A stretch of 64,000 nt of DNA from Paucibacter sp. B2R-40 (GCF_025717555.1 NZ_JAJIRP010000006.1:62243-126242), one strand, 5' to 3'. Shown: positions 25,798 through 36,015, counted from the stretch's first letter. Translations and numbers: made by a program. The notes: generated by a model from the letters alone, not told the origin.

Positions 25798-27318
25798 ATG
25801 AGCGCATTGATCCGGCAATTCAGCATTCGCACCCGCATGATCGGGGCGATTGCGATGGTATTGGCGCTGCTGCTGATGGTGGGCGGCGTGGGCTTCATGG
25901 GCATGAACACGCTGCGGGATCACAACCGGCAAATCGTTGAGAACTCAGCCACGCTGGTCAAACAGGCCTCGGCCTTGGCTCAACATTTGGAGTCCGGCGC
26001 TGCCAAGGAAGGCGGCGCGCAACAAGAAAAGCTGCTGAGCGAGATCAAGTCCACACTGAAGCAAAGCGCCGATGTGGCGCAGGCCCACGGCAAAGGCGCC
26101 CAGGACAATAGCTTGATGACTTTCATCATTGTGCTCAGCCTGGGGGCCATCATCGTCGTGCCGCTGACCTTGCTGAATATGCAGAGTATCTGCACGCCGC
26201 TGGCTCAGGCCGATGCTTTGGCCAACGCCATAGCCAATGGGGACTTGACCGGCTCTTCCGCTGCAATTGAGGGTCAGGACGAAGCCTCCCACCTGATGCG
26301 TTCCTTGCAAAATATGCAGCAGGCCCTGCAGGGCTTGGTGAGCCAGTTGCGCACCTCGGCAGACAGCATTCGCACCGCCTCGGTGGAGATCGCCTCAGGC
26401 AATCAAGACCTCTCCAACCGCACCGAACAGACCGCGTCCAACTTGCAACAAGCCGCATCGTCAATGGTGCAACTGACCGGCACGGTCCGCCAGACCGCCG
26501 ACTCGGCCCGCACCGCCAACCAGCTCGCCACCTCGGCCTCACATGCAGCAGCCAAGGGCGGCGAAGTGGTCGGCCAAGTGGTGTCGACCATGGACGACAT
26601 CAACACCAGCTCGAAGAAAATCAGCGACATCATTGGCGTGATCGACAGCATTGCCTTCCAGACCAATATCTTGGCCTTGAATGCTGCGGTGGAGGCGGCC
26701 CGGGCCGGCGAGCAAGGCCGCGGCTTTGCCGTGGTGGCCAGCGAGGTGCGCTCTTTGGCGCAGCGCAGCGCCGAAGCGGCACGTGAAATCAAGACCTTGA
26801 TCGGCGCCAGCGTCGAGCGGGTCGAGGTGGGCTCGCGCCTGGTGCAAGAAGCCGGCTCCTCGATGACCGACATCGTTTCCAGCGTGCAACGGGTCTCCGA
26901 CATCATCGGCGAAATCACGGCGGCCGCAAGTGAACAAAGCGACGGCATCGAGCAGGTCAATCAGTCGGTCGTGCAGTTGGACCAGATGACGCAGCAAAAC
27001 GCCGCGCTGGTGGAGGAGTCCGCCGCTGCGGCCGAAAGTTTGAAGGACCAAGCCGAATCTTTGGCCGAGGCCGTGGGTAAATTCAGGACCAGCACCGAGG
27101 TCAGGCCACAGCACCGGGCAGCCAAGACGGGGATGAAAACTCCCGTCAAGACCGCCCCGGCGAAAGCAGCACCGATGCCAACGGCCAAAAAAGCAGCGAT
27201 GAACAGCCCCAGCCCTGCGCCAAGGCCAGCGGCGGCGCCGGTTTCCGCCGCCCCTGCCCCTAAGGCCAAAGCGCCCGCCCCGTCCAGCCAGAGCGAGAGC
27301 GAATGGGAATCTTTCTAA
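25798..27318 (+). CDS. Methyl-accepting chemotaxis protein with very short periplasmic domain
   Basis: A 506-residue chemoreceptor. Two membrane helices (about 14-36 and 107-127) enclose only about 70 residues, too few for a normal four-helix-bundle or Cache sensor domain. A HAMP-like stretch and a long signalling hairpin with the conserved tip [20 protein letters not shown] follow. The C-terminal 70 residues are an Ala/Pro/Lys-rich linker ending in EWESF, a pentapeptide like the NWETF tether for CheR and CheB. The ATG at 25798 is chosen because it begins directly before the basic N-terminus; the reading frame opens at a TTG overlapping the cheA stop. The ligand is unknown. Confidence 0.92.
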   Translation: MSALIRQFSIRTRMIGAIAMVLALLLMVGGVGFMGMNTLRDHNRQIVENSATLVKQASALAQHLESGAAKEGGAQQEKLLSEIKSTLKQSADVAQAHGKGAQDNSLMTFIIVLSLGAIIVVPLTLLNMQSICTPLAQADALANAIANGDLTGSSAAIEGQDEASHLMRSLQNMQQALQGLVSQLRTSADSIRTASVEIASGNQDLSNRTEQTASNLQQAASSMVQLTGTVRQTADSARTANQLATSASHAAAKGGEVVGQVVSTMDDINTSSKKISDIIGVIDSIAFQTNILALNAAVEAARAGEQGRGFAVVASEVRSLAQRSAEAAREIKTLIGASVERVEVGSRLVQEAGSSMTDIVSSVQRVSDIIGEITAAASEQSDGIEQVNQSVVQLDQMTQQNAALVEESAAAAESLKDQAESLAEAVGKFRTSTEVRPQHRAAKTGMKTPVKTAPAKAAPMPTAKKAAMNSPSPAPRPAAAPVSAAPAPKAKAPAPSSQSESEWESF

Positions 27319-27367
27319 GTTTTTCCTTACGTCACCCATCCATCCCGTACAGATAACGAGGTAAGCC

Positions 27368-27898
27368 ATGGAAACCACCCGAGACAATGTGCCGGCCCTG
27401 CGCCAAGAAGCCGGCAGCCTGGCAATGAAGAACCGCGGACCATCCAGCGGTGAATTCCTGACCTTTCGCCTGGGCGCGGAAGAATACGGCATTGACATCC
27501 TGAAGGTGCAGGAAATCCGCTCCTACGAGCCGCCAACCCGCATCGCCAATGCGCCCGACTTCATCAAGGGTGTTGTCAACCTGCGCGGCGTGATTGTGCC
27601 TATCGTGGATCTGCGCTTGAAGCTGGGCTGCCCATCGGCCGAGTACAACAGCTTCACCGTGGTGATCGTGTTGAACGTCAGGAACCGCGTGGTGGGCGCC
27701 GTGGTTGATTCGGTTTCTGATGTCCTGGAATTGGCCCGCGATGCGATTCGGCCGGCCCCGGAACTCAATTCCACTTCGGTGGACACCAGCTTCATCACCG
27801 GCATAGGCACTGTCAACGACCGCATGCTGATTCTGATGGACATCGAAGGTTTGATGAGCAGCGCCGACATGGGATTGATGGACTCCCTGGCGGCCTAA
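27368..27898 (+). CDS. cheW: Chemotaxis coupling protein CheW
   Basis: A 176-residue adaptor linking receptors to CheA. The CheW domain starts near residue 27 ([23 protein letters not shown]) and includes the conserved [21 protein letters not shown] stretch and [22 protein letters not shown] supplies the ribosome site. It sits between two receptor genes in the same direction, an arrangement usual in betaproteobacterial che clusters. Confidence 0.96.
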   Translation: METTRDNVPALRQEAGSLAMKNRGPSSGEFLTFRLGAEEYGIDILKVQEIRSYEPPTRIANAPDFIKGVVNLRGVIVPIVDLRLKLGCPSAEYNSFTVVIVLNVRNRVVGAVVDSVSDVLELARDAIRPAPELNSTSVDTSFITGIGTVNDRMLILMDIEGLMSSADMGLMDSLAA

Positions 27899-28009
27899 GA
27901 CAAGAACCAGCCAGTCTCGACGGGCCACGGTGATGGCTTTCTCGTCGATTGTTTGATCGAGCCTGGCTTGGCAACTTGTCTGCACAACAATATTGGTGGA
28001 GTACGCGCA

Positions 28010-30169
28010 ATGAAGACCAGGTCCACCTCGATCGCGCGTCGCGTGTCGACGATTGGCGGCATTACCCTAGCGGTCGTACTTCTCACCGTCAGTGGCATCG
28101 TCAGCGTGATGCTGACACGCGATGCCAACCAGCGCGTGCAAACCTGGGTCGGCGATAAAGCGCAGTCTTTGGTGGACTCCATGCATGCGATGGACGAGTC
28201 CTCGCGCATCTTGGTCGAACGCAACTTCGGTTCCCTGCGGCAGGAGTTCGGGCCCAGTTTCAGCCTGGACGAAGCCACCGGCGAGTTGCGCGATTGGGGG
28301 CCGAAGTTGAACGGCAACTTCACCCAGGTCGACAAATTCGCCGGCGCGACCGGAGGCGTAGCGACGGTCTTCGCCGTCAAGGGTGATGATTTCGAACGCA
28401 TCACCACCTCGCTGAAAAATGCCAAGGGCGAACGCGCTATGGGCACGCTGCTGGGCAAGGAGCACCCCGCCTTTGCCACAGTAAAAACCGGCAAGCCCTT
28501 CTCGGGGCGCGCAGTGCTGTTCGGCCGCGCCTATATGACTCATTACGAGCCGATCAAAAATGACGACGGCAAACTGATTGGTTTGCTCTTCGTGGGCTTC
28601 GACCTTGATGCGTTCGAGGTGGCCATGTCTAGCCTGAGCGCGAATGCCAAGTTCTTCGACAGCGGCGGTACCTTTTTGGTCACCGCCAGCAACGATATGT
28701 CCAAGGCCACGTTTGCGGCGCACCCCACGGCCAAAGGCAAATTGGTCGCCGACTTCATGCCGGGCCTGGACAAGGCCTTGACCGAACTCGGCGAGAGCAG
28801 CGATGGCTACTTATCCAGCTTCCCCAATGTCTTGGCTACGCCGCGCGATGACAATTTCGCCATCGTCCGCAAGAGTGACAAGGCCGGCCTGTGGGTAGTC
28901 GCACAAGTGTCCCGGAGTGAGGCGATGGCCTCGCATTGGGCCACCTTGATCCCCTTTTGGATCATGCTGACTCTGACCACGGTGGGCCTGGGAATGGGCC
29001 TATTCTGGATGATGCGCAACTGGGTCGCCAGGCCGCTGGGCGCCCTGACCAATGCGGTCGGTGCGATCGCCCAAGGCGATCTGTCTCAGTCGGTCATCAG
29101 CACGCGTGACGACGAAATCGGCTTGCTGATTCAACAAACCGAGGCGATGCGAGAGCGCTTGGCCGAAACCATCGGCACCGTGCGTATGTCGGTCGACTCG
29201 ATCGGCCACGCCAGTGCCGAGATCGCGACCGGCAACCAAGACCTGAGTCAGCGCACCGAGCAGACTGCCTCGAATCTGCAACTGGCCTCCTCGTCAATGA
29301 CCGAGTTGACCGGCACCGTCAAACAAACCGCCGACTCCGCCCGCACCGCCAACCAGTTGGTGATGTCGGCCGCGAATGCAGCAGCCAAGGGCGGGCAGGT
29401 GGTCGGCCAAGTGGTGTCCACCATGGACGACATCAACACCAGCTCGCGCAAGATCAACGACATCATCGGCGTCATCGACGGTATCGCCTTCCAGACCAAT
29501 ATCCTGGCCTTGAACGCTGCGGTCGAAGCCGCCCGGGCCGGCGAGCAGGGCCGCGGCTTTGCTGTGGTGGCCAGCGAGGTGCGCTCCTTGGCGCAGCGCA
29601 GCGCGGCGGCAGCCAAGGAAATCAAGACGCTGATCGGCGCCAGTGTGGAGCGGGTCGAAATGGGCTCGCGCCTGGTGCAAGACGCGGGTACTTCGATGAC
29701 GGAAATCGTCTCCAGCGTGCAACGCGTGCAAGACATCATCGGCGAGATCACGGCCGCAGCCAGCGAGCAAAGCGACGGCATCGGCCAAGTCAATCAGTCG
29801 GTGACGCAGTTGGATCAGATGACGCAGCAAAACGCTGCCTTGGTAGAGGAGTCGGCTGCGGCGGCAGAAAGTCTGAAAGATCAGGCGCAACGACTGATAG
29901 AGGCTGTGGCCATCTTCCGGCTGGCGCAGGCCGGCGGCAGCAGCCCAGCAGCCCACAGACCGCCCGCTGCGCCTGCGACCAAGGCCGGCAAGTCTGCCTC
30001 TGCCAGCCCCACCCCAAAGCCCAGCTCGAGCAAGCCAAGCGGGCCGAGCAAGGCAAAGACGACGCCGTCGACTCCTAGCGCAGCAGCCCCGGCCGCCCCT
30101 GTGGTGCGCGCCAAGCCACTTGCTGCGACGCCCCCCGCCTCCAACGAGAGCGAGTGGGAAAGTTTTTGA
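28010..30169 (+). CDS. Methyl-accepting chemotaxis protein with large periplasmic Cache domain (Cache_3-like)
   Basis: A 719-residue chemoreceptor. The first membrane helix spans about residues 14-36 and the second about 320-343, enclosing some 280 periplasmic residues. FGRAYMTHYEPIKNDDGKLIG and GLLFVGFDLDAFEV are typical of the Cache_3-Cache_2 fusion sensor. HAMP (RPLGALTNAVGAIAQGDLSQ) and the MCP signalling domain follow. The tail is a Lys/Pro/Ser-rich linker ending in EWESF. The signalling domain is nearly identical to those of its two neighbours. GGTGGAG precedes the ATG by about 8 bases. Related receptors often sense organic acids or aromatic acids, but the ligand cannot be read from the sequence. 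Confidence 0.94.
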   Translation: MKTRSTSIARRVSTIGGITLAVVLLTVSGIVSVMLTRDANQRVQTWVGDKAQSLVDSMHAMDESSRILVERNFGSLRQEFGPSFSLDEATGELRDWGPKLNGNFTQVDKFAGATGGVATVFAVKGDDFERITTSLKNAKGERAMGTLLGKEHPAFATVKTGKPFSGRAVLFGRAYMTHYEPIKNDDGKLIGLLFVGFDLDAFEVAMSSLSANAKFFDSGGTFLVTASNDMSKATFAAHPTAKGKLVADFMPGLDKALTELGESSDGYLSSFPNVLATPRDDNFAIVRKSDKAGLWVVAQVSRSEAMASHWATLIPFWIMLTLTTVGLGMGLFWMMRNWVARPLGALTNAVGAIAQGDLSQSVISTRDDEIGLLIQQTEAMRERLAETIGTVRMSVDSIGHASAEIATGNQDLSQRTEQTASNLQLASSSMTELTGTVKQTADSARTANQLVMSAANAAAKGGQVVGQVVSTMDDINTSSRKINDIIGVIDGIAFQTNILALNAAVEAARAGEQGRGFAVVASEVRSLAQRSAAAAKEIKTLIGASVERVEMGSRLVQDAGTSMTEIVSSVQRVQDIIGEITAAASEQSDGIGQVNQSVTQLDQMTQQNAALVEESAAAAESLKDQAQRLIEAVAIFRLAQAGGSSPAAHRPPAAPATKAGKSASASPTPKPSSSKPSGPSKAKTTPSTPSAAAPAAPVVRAKPLAATPPASNESEWESF

Positions 30170-30210
30170 ACCTCAATCTTTAAGCATCAGCCTGCGACTG
30201 GAGTGTGCCC

Positions 30211-32274
30211 ATGTTTGATTCGATCAAGACCCGTCTTATAACGCTTTGCATCAGCGTGGTGGTGTTGGCAATGTTCATTTCGACGGCCGCCGACTACGTC
30301 ATTGTGCGCAACCACACGCATAACCAAGTACTGGCGGATTTGGACGCTTTGTCGGCCGCAAGGGCTGCGGCCATCAATCAATGGATAGGCTCGCAGCGCG
30401 CCATCGTCGGCGCGCTGGCACCTGTGGCTGAACAAGCAGAACCCATTCCGTTCTTGGTGCAAGCCGCCAAATCGGGTGGCCTGGAGGCCGCCTATATTGC
30501 GCATGCCGACAAGCGCATCTTCTTCAATTCGCCGCAGAACCTCCCGCCCGGCTATGACCCGACGGGACGGCCCTGGTTTACCCAGGCTGCCGCCGCCAGC
30601 GGCACGATATTGACCGAACCCTATATGGACGCAGCGCGCAAGCTGCTGGTCGTCACTTTCGCACAAGCGGTCAAGGACGGCGGTCAAACCAAAGCCGTGG
30701 TGGCCACCGACGTGTTCTTGAACGAAGTGTCCAACACCGTCAAAGCCATCAAACCAACGCCGAATGGCTTCGCCTTTCTGGTCTCCACGAAAGGGGTCAT
30801 CGTCGCTCACCCGGACACCAATCTTGCGCTCAAACCGCTATCCACCTTGTCTTCGCAACTCGATGACAAAGCGATGAAGCAGATCCGTGAAGCCGGCGCC
30901 GACTGGGTCGAAGCTCGCTTTGGCGAACAGGACTACCTGCTGCGCGGCGTCGCCATTCCCGATACCGATTGGATTCTGGTGGCTGCGGCCGACAAGAGCG
31001 AAGCATTCGCCTCCTTGAATGCCTTGCTGCGTGCTGCTGCCTTGGTCTTGTTGCTGGTGATCGCCGTGGCCGGCGCTTTGATGGCGACGATGATCAGCAC
31101 CATGCTGCGCGGTCTCAGCCGTGTACAAGCGGCGCTGGACGAAATCAGCGCTGGAGGTGGTGACCTGACCCAACGCCTGCCCGAGAGCGGCAATGACGAG
31201 ATTGCCCGCATTGCCGGCGCCTTCAACTTGTTCGCCAAGAAGATTCAAGACATTCTTCTGGACGTCAGGCAGGCCAGCAACTCGATCACCACAGCCTCCA
31301 GCGAGATCGCGCTGGGCGCCCAGGACTTGTCACAGCGCACTGAGCAGACTGCCGCCAACCTTGAAGAAGCCGCCTCCTCAATGGAAACCTTGACCAGCAC
31401 CGTGCGCCAGACTGCCGACGCCGCGCAGACCGCCAATCAACTCGCCTCGTCAGCCTCTGCGGCGGCAGCCAAGGGTGGCACGGTGGTCAGCCAGGTGGTC
31501 ACGACCATGGACGAGATCAACACCAGCTCCAAGAAAATCAGCGACATCATCGGCGTGATCGACGGCATCGCCTTCCAGACCAATATCCTGGCGCTGAACG
31601 CGGCCGTTGAAGCCGCCAGAGCCGGTGAGCAAGGGCGAGGCTTTGCCGTTGTCGCCAGCGAGGTGCGCTCATTGGCGCAGCGCAGCGCCGAAGCGGCCAA
31701 AGAAATCAAGGGCCTGATCGGGGCCAGCGTTGACCGGGTCGAGGTCGGCACCCGCTTGGTCGAAGAAGCTGGCAACTCGATGACCGACATTGTCTCAAGC
31801 GTGCAGCGCGTGACCGACATCATCGGCGAGATCACCGCCGCTTCGACCGAACAAAGTGACGGCATCGGTCAGGTCAACGGTGCAGTGGTTCAGCTCGACA
31901 AAATGACGCAGCAAAACGCGGCCTTGGTTGAGGAGTCGGCGGCCGCCGCCGAGAGCCTGAAAGATCAAGCTCAGCGCCTGACCGAGGTGGTGTCTGTCTT
32001 CAAGCTCAGCAGCAATGAAGGCCAGCGTGCGCATGGCTACACGCCTGCCGCAACGCCGAAAAACCAGCATAGCTCGGGTTCGACGAATGCAGCTTTCAAG
32101 TCCAGTATGAAGCCGATGGCTCAGAAGACGGCGCCAAAGCCCGCACCAAGCCGGGCCCCTGCGCCAACAACTGCAGCGCCGCCGAAACCAGCCGCCAAGG
32201 TAGCGTCGCCTAGAGCGGCCGCGCCAGCCCCAGCATCCAGCGGGGACGACAGTGACGACTGGCAGTCCTTCTGA
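30211..32274 (+). CDS. Methyl-accepting chemotaxis protein with dCache_1 domain, predicted amino acid receptor
   Basis: A 687-residue chemoreceptor with membrane helices at about 10-30 and 272-296 and a dCache_1 sensor between. The ligand motif is complete by comparison with the amino acid receptor PctA: Y115, R120, W122, F123 (Tyr in PctA), Y138, D140 and D167 correspond to PctA 121, 126, 128, 129, 144, 146 and 173 at a constant offset of six. HAMP and a signalling domain follow; the C-terminal linker ends in DWQSF, a variant CheR/CheB tether. CTGGAG precedes the ATG by 7 bases; a GTG two codons earlier is less likely. It is the last gene before a terminator. Confidence 0.94.
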   Translation: MFDSIKTRLITLCISVVVLAMFISTAADYVIVRNHTHNQVLADLDALSAARAAAINQWIGSQRAIVGALAPVAEQAEPIPFLVQAAKSGGLEAAYIAHADKRIFFNSPQNLPPGYDPTGRPWFTQAAAASGTILTEPYMDAARKLLVVTFAQAVKDGGQTKAVVATDVFLNEVSNTVKAIKPTPNGFAFLVSTKGVIVAHPDTNLALKPLSTLSSQLDDKAMKQIREAGADWVEARFGEQDYLLRGVAIPDTDWILVAAADKSEAFASLNALLRAAALVLLLVIAVAGALMATMISTMLRGLSRVQAALDEISAGGGDLTQRLPESGNDEIARIAGAFNLFAKKIQDILLDVRQASNSITTASSEIALGAQDLSQRTEQTAANLEEAASSMETLTSTVRQTADAAQTANQLASSASAAAAKGGTVVSQVVTTMDEINTSSKKISDIIGVIDGIAFQTNILALNAAVEAARAGEQGRGFAVVASEVRSLAQRSAEAAKEIKGLIGASVDRVEVGTRLVEEAGNSMTDIVSSVQRVTDIIGEITAASTEQSDGIGQVNGAVVQLDKMTQQNAALVEESAAAAESLKDQAQRLTEVVSVFKLSSNEGQRAHGYTPAATPKNQHSSGSTNAAFKSSMKPMAQKTAPKPAPSRAPAPTTAAPPKPAAKVASPRAAAPAPASSGDDSDDWQSF

Positions 32275-32313
32275 AGCGCCCGGCAAACGCGACAGCCAGT
32301 AGCCAAGAAAAGA

Positions 32314-32336
32314 GCGGGCCTTTGAGGCCCGTTTTC
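32314..32336 (+). terminator. Rho-independent terminator closing the chemotaxis cluster
   Basis: A 6-bp GC stem CGGGCC/GGCCCG, extended by a G-T pair, with a TTTGA loop and a TTTT tail. It lies 40 bases after the last receptor gene. Confidence 0.8.
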
Positions 32337-32346
32337 TATGAGGCGC

Positions 32347-34911
32347 CTATTGCGAATCGGCTTCCCGCAGCGTTTGCGTGACGGGGCGCTGAAGCACGCC
32401 TCGCAGGCTCCACCAACCCGCCGTCAAGGCCAGCACGGCCCCGGCAGCCATGGTGATCAAGGGCACCCAGAAATTGATACTCCAGTTGAAGCCGAACACA
32501 TAGTGCGCCAGCAGGCCACTCAAAGCCAAGGCGACCACGCCGGCCAGGAAGCCCGCCAAGGAACCCACACCGAGCAATTCTGCCCTTTGCACTTGACCCA
32601 AGAGGCGCGAACTGGCTCCCAGTGCGCGCATCAAGGCGAACTCCCGCGTGCGTGCATCACGTGTGCTGTTGACACTGGCCAATAGAACCACCAGGCCGGT
32701 CGCCAAAGAGAATGCAAACAAGTACTGCACCGCTTGAATCACCTGATTGAGCACCGCCTGCACCTGATTGAGCTGAGCCGACACATCGACCACGGTCAGA
32801 TTTGGAAACTCTCGCGTCATGACTCGGTCCAAAGTGCCGCCAACTGGCGCTCGAAAAGCCGCCACAAAGGTACGCGGCAGCTCCGGCATCTCAGCGCGCG
32901 GAAACATCACGAAGAAGTTGACCCGCATCGAGGCCCAGTCAACCTTGCGCACGCTGCTGATGCGCCCCTCTACGGCCACCCCTGCTACTTCGAACTTCAA
33001 CTGGTCACCGAGTTGCAAGCCCAGCGATTTGGCCAGCCCCTCCTCCACGCTGAGGCCCTTGGCATCATCATCCAACCAAGCGCCCCCAACCACCTGATTG
33101 CGTGCCGGCAGTTGCTTGGAATGACTCAGATTGAACTCCCGCTCGGCCAAGCGCTGAGCGCGTTCGTCAGTGAACTTTTGCGACTGCACCGGTTTGTCAT
33201 TGATGCTCAGCAAACGGCCTCGGATCATCGGATAGAAGTCGTACTTCTGCACGCCCGCCGCCGCCAAGCTGGCCTGAAACGGCGCGGCTTGATCAGGCTG
33301 GATATTGATCACGAAACGGTCGGGGCCGTTCGCGGGCGTGGCTTGGCGCCAGCTGTCGATCAGATCTGTGCGCAACAGCACCAACAATGCCAGCGCCAAC
33401 AAGCCGACCGCCAGCGACGACACTTGCACGACCGCAAAGCCCGGGCGCGCGGCCACTTGGCGGGTCGCCAAGAGCAGCCAGCGCGGCGCCTGCCTACCGT
33501 TAACGCTCAGCGGTACGAAGCGGCGTAACAGGACCACGGCCAACCAGGAAAGCAGGGCAAAAACGCCCACCGCCACAGCAAAACCGCCGGCCGCGATAGA
33601 TCCCAAAACCAAATCCCGAGACAGCGCCATCAAGATCGCCGCAAATCCCAGCACACCCGCCACCAAGACCACCAGCGAGCCAGCGTTCAGGCTGCACAGA
33701 TCACGCCGGATCACCCGCAATGCCGGCACCGCCGCCAACTGCAGTACCGGCGGCAGGCCAAAGCCCAACAACAAGCTCAGGCCCAAGCCAAACCCCAAGG
33801 CCACCGGCCACCAACTCGGATTCGGCAAATTCACCTCAAGCAGCCCGGCCAGCAAGCTGACAAAACCATGGTGCACAGCCCAACCCAGCAAGACACCCAA
33901 ACTACTGCCGACCATGCCGGCGACGCCGAACTCGAGCCCATAGGTCCAGGCGATGCGACGCTGCGACTGCCCCAGCACGCGCAGCATCGCGCAGTCATCC
34001 ATATGACGCGCGGCAAAGTCGCGCGCCGCCAACGCCACCGCCACCGCCGCCAATAGCGCCGCCAGCATCGCCACCAGACTCAGAAATTTGCTCGCCCTGT
34101 CAAGGGTTTGGCGCATTTCAGGCCGGCCACTTTCCAAGGAATCCAGCCGCACACCGCGCCAGCCCGAACGCTCAATCAAAGCGGTAGCACGCTTGACGAA
34201 ACTGGCCACCGCCTTGGTATTGCCGTCGCTGGAAGCGACGGCCAGGCGGTATGTGACGCGACTGGCCGCCTGCACCAGGCCAGTCGCCGCCAAATCAGCC
34301 TCGGCCAGCATCACGCGCGGCGCAAAGTTGAGGAAACCCGCCCCTCGGTCGGGCTCGGTCGCGATGATGCCGGAGATGCGCAAACTCAACTCCCCCAGCA
34401 GCAAAGAGTCCCCCACATTGAGCGCCAAGGCCGTCAAAACAGGCTCGTCTACCCAGACCTCGCCGACCTTCGGCGCCTGCACCGAGCGGCCGTCCGTCAA
34501 CACCAGGCGTCCGCGCAGTGGATAGGCATTGCCGACCGCCTTCACGGCCACCAAGCGGCTCGCACCACCTTGCGCCTCGCTGGACCGCGCCATGCTGGGG
34601 AAATTGACACTGAGCAGTTGCGCAAGCTTCAACTCACTGGCCAGCGCCAGCAGTGGCGCTGGCGTCGGCTGATCACTCAACAACACCGCATCTCCGCCCA
34701 TCAGCTGAGCGGCGTCGCGACGCAGGCCCTGATCAAGTCGATCCGACAAAAAGCTCACCGCACACAAAGCGCCCACTGCCAGCGCAACAGCTAGCATCAG
34801 CAAACGCAGCTCGCCGGCACGCCAGTCGCGCCAGAGCTGGCGCCAAGCCATCTGCAGCACTGTCGGCGGAGTCAAGGTTTGAGCACGCGGTGCATGTAAA
34901 GTCGTAGTCAT
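32347..34911 (-). CDS. ABC transporter permease of the YbbP/FtsX type, orphan
   Basis: An 854-residue inner-membrane protein with two FtsX-type permease modules. The N-terminal helix is at about 31-50 (LLMLAVALAVGALCAVSFL) after WRQLWRDWRAGELR, a start typical of YbbP-like permeases. Further helix clusters lie near residues 270-480 and 730-840. Large periplasmic segments connect them. YbbP usually partners the ATPase YbbA, encoded next to it, but no ATPase gene is adjacent here. The family is linked to lysophospholipase or lipoprotein-type export; its function is not established. The ATG at 34911 is chosen; a TACAGT box ends 7 bases before it and there is no Shine-Dalgarno. Starts at 34944 or 35019 are possible. 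Confidence 0.88.
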   Translation of the reverse strand: MTTTLHAPRAQTLTPPTVLQMAWRQLWRDWRAGELRLLMLAVALAVGALCAVSFLSDRLDQGLRRDAAQLMGGDAVLLSDQPTPAPLLALASELKLAQLLSVNFPSMARSSEAQGGASRLVAVKAVGNAYPLRGRLVLTDGRSVQAPKVGEVWVDEPVLTALALNVGDSLLLGELSLRISGIIATEPDRGAGFLNFAPRVMLAEADLAATGLVQAASRVTYRLAVASSDGNTKAVASFVKRATALIERSGWRGVRLDSLESGRPEMRQTLDRASKFLSLVAMLAALLAAVAVALAARDFAARHMDDCAMLRVLGQSQRRIAWTYGLEFGVAGMVGSSLGVLLGWAVHHGFVSLLAGLLEVNLPNPSWWPVALGFGLGLSLLLGFGLPPVLQLAAVPALRVIRRDLCSLNAGSLVVLVAGVLGFAAILMALSRDLVLGSIAAGGFAVAVGVFALLSWLAVVLLRRFVPLSVNGRQAPRWLLLATRQVAARPGFAVVQVSSLAVGLLALALLVLLRTDLIDSWRQATPANGPDRFVINIQPDQAAPFQASLAAAGVQKYDFYPMIRGRLLSINDKPVQSQKFTDERAQRLAEREFNLSHSKQLPARNQVVGGAWLDDDAKGLSVEEGLAKSLGLQLGDQLKFEVAGVAVEGRISSVRKVDWASMRVNFFVMFPRAEMPELPRTFVAAFRAPVGGTLDRVMTREFPNLTVVDVSAQLNQVQAVLNQVIQAVQYLFAFSLATGLVVLLASVNSTRDARTREFALMRALGASSRLLGQVQRAELLGVGSLAGFLAGVVALALSGLLAHYVFGFNWSINFWVPLITMAAGAVLALTAGWWSLRGVLQRPVTQTLREADSQ

Positions 34912-35026
34912 GGCTCGCACTGTAGCGACAGTCTCGGCGTTCATCCCGCCCAGCATGCAAAAGCCCTGAACGGCGGATTCAATCGGGCGCCACCCAGGCC
35001 ATGCCCATCTCGGATTCAATCAAGGC

Positions 35027-35875
35027 ATGATGAACACCAAACACTTCCCGCCCTTGTTCCTCTCCCATGGCTCGCCCATGACAGCTTTGGAGCCGCGCGA
35101 AGCGGGTGCCTTCATGCGCGAGCTGGGCCAAGTCTTGGACGCAAATTTCGATCGCCCGAGGGCGATCCTGATGATTTCGGCCCACACCAATGCAAGCCAG
35201 CCGGTGCTGCTGGCCGGCCCGCGCCATCAGGCCATTTATGACTTCGGCGGCTTTGACGACCGACTGCGCACGCTGCGTTATGACGCGCCCGGTGCTCCTG
35301 CTCTGGCCGAGGAAATCATTCAATTGGCCCAGCAAGCTGGTCAAGCGATGCAACTATCGCCGCAAGCGGGCCTGGACCACGGCGCTTGGACACCGCTGCG
35401 CTACCTCTATCCGAATGCCGATGTGCCGGTTTTGCCGCTCGCTTTTGTTGCCAGCGAAAGCCCGACTCAGCAATTCGCCCTCGGGGAAATACTGAAGCCC
35501 TTGGCGCATTCCGGCGTCCTGATCATTGGCAGCGGCAGCATCACGCACAATCTCGGCCTGGTGTTCGGGCGCGGCCATCCGCCGGCCGTAGACGCGCCCG
35601 AAATTGAAGCCTCGCGGACTTTTCGTAACTGGTGGCTTGAGCGCAGTGCGGCGCGCGACTGGCAAGCCCTGCTCGACTACCGTGCGAAGGCTCCATTCGG
35701 CGTTGCGATGCACCCAAGCGATGAGCACCTCTTACCCTGGTTCATCGCCGCCGGCGCCGGCGGGACTGAGGCCGCACCGCAGCGCCTGCACGCCAGCCTG
35801 ACCTTTGGCTCCTTGGGGATGGATGCCTACGCTTTTGGCCCCGACGCGCACAGACTCTTCCAAGCCTTGGCATGA
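35027..35875 (+). CDS. DODA-type extradiol ring-cleavage dioxygenase (LigB superfamily, YgiD-like)
   Basis: A 282-residue protein of the class III extradiol dioxygenase family, related to plant 4,5-DOPA dioxygenase and E. coli YgiD. Conserved metal-site histidines are in FLSHGSPMTAL, LMISAHTNAS, GLDHGAWTPLRYLYP and the later IIGSGSITHNL. The family cleaves catecholic rings using a metal (iron or zinc); the true substrate here is unknown. AAGGC lies just before two consecutive ATG codons. The gene stands alone between the divergent permease gene and a tRNA. Confidence 0.92.
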   Translation: MMNTKHFPPLFLSHGSPMTALEPREAGAFMRELGQVLDANFDRPRAILMISAHTNASQPVLLAGPRHQAIYDFGGFDDRLRTLRYDAPGAPALAEEIIQLAQQAGQAMQLSPQAGLDHGAWTPLRYLYPNADVPVLPLAFVASESPTQQFALGEILKPLAHSGVLIIGSGSITHNLGLVFGRGHPPAVDAPEIEASRTFRNWWLERSAARDWQALLDYRAKAPFGVAMHPSDEHLLPWFIAAGAGGTEAAPQRLHASLTFGSLGMDAYAFGPDAHRLFQALA

Positions 35876-35894
35876 GCTCACGGCAAGCTGCCGG

Positions 35895-35900
35895 TATACT
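35895..35900 (+). promoter_or_regulatory. Candidate -10 box for the tRNA-Gly gene
   Basis: TATACT, 5 of 6 with consensus, lies 10 bases before the tRNA and is followed by a C-rich discriminator, as expected for a stringently controlled stable-RNA promoter. No clear -35 box is found at 16-18 bases. Confidence 0.45.
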
Positions 35901-35909
35901 TCTCCCCAT

Positions 35910-35983
35910 GCGGGTGTAGTTCAATGGTAGAACTCTTGCTTCCCAAGCAAATCACGTGGGTTCGATTCCCATCACCCGCTCCA
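35910..35983 (+). tRNA. tRNA-Gly (anticodon CCC)
   Basis: A 74-base tRNA including an encoded CCA. The acceptor stem GCGGGTG/CACCCGC pairs perfectly, with discriminator T. The D-loop sequence TAGTTCAATGGTAGAA and T-arm GTGGGTTCGATTCCCAT are standard. The anticodon loop TTCCCAA gives anticodon CCC, reading GGG. It closely resembles the E. coli glyU tRNA. The outer pair of the anticodon stem (C-A) appears mismatched. Confidence 0.96.
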
Positions 35984-36015
35984 ATTCGGTGAATCACATG
36001 CGTTCACAAGCCATC

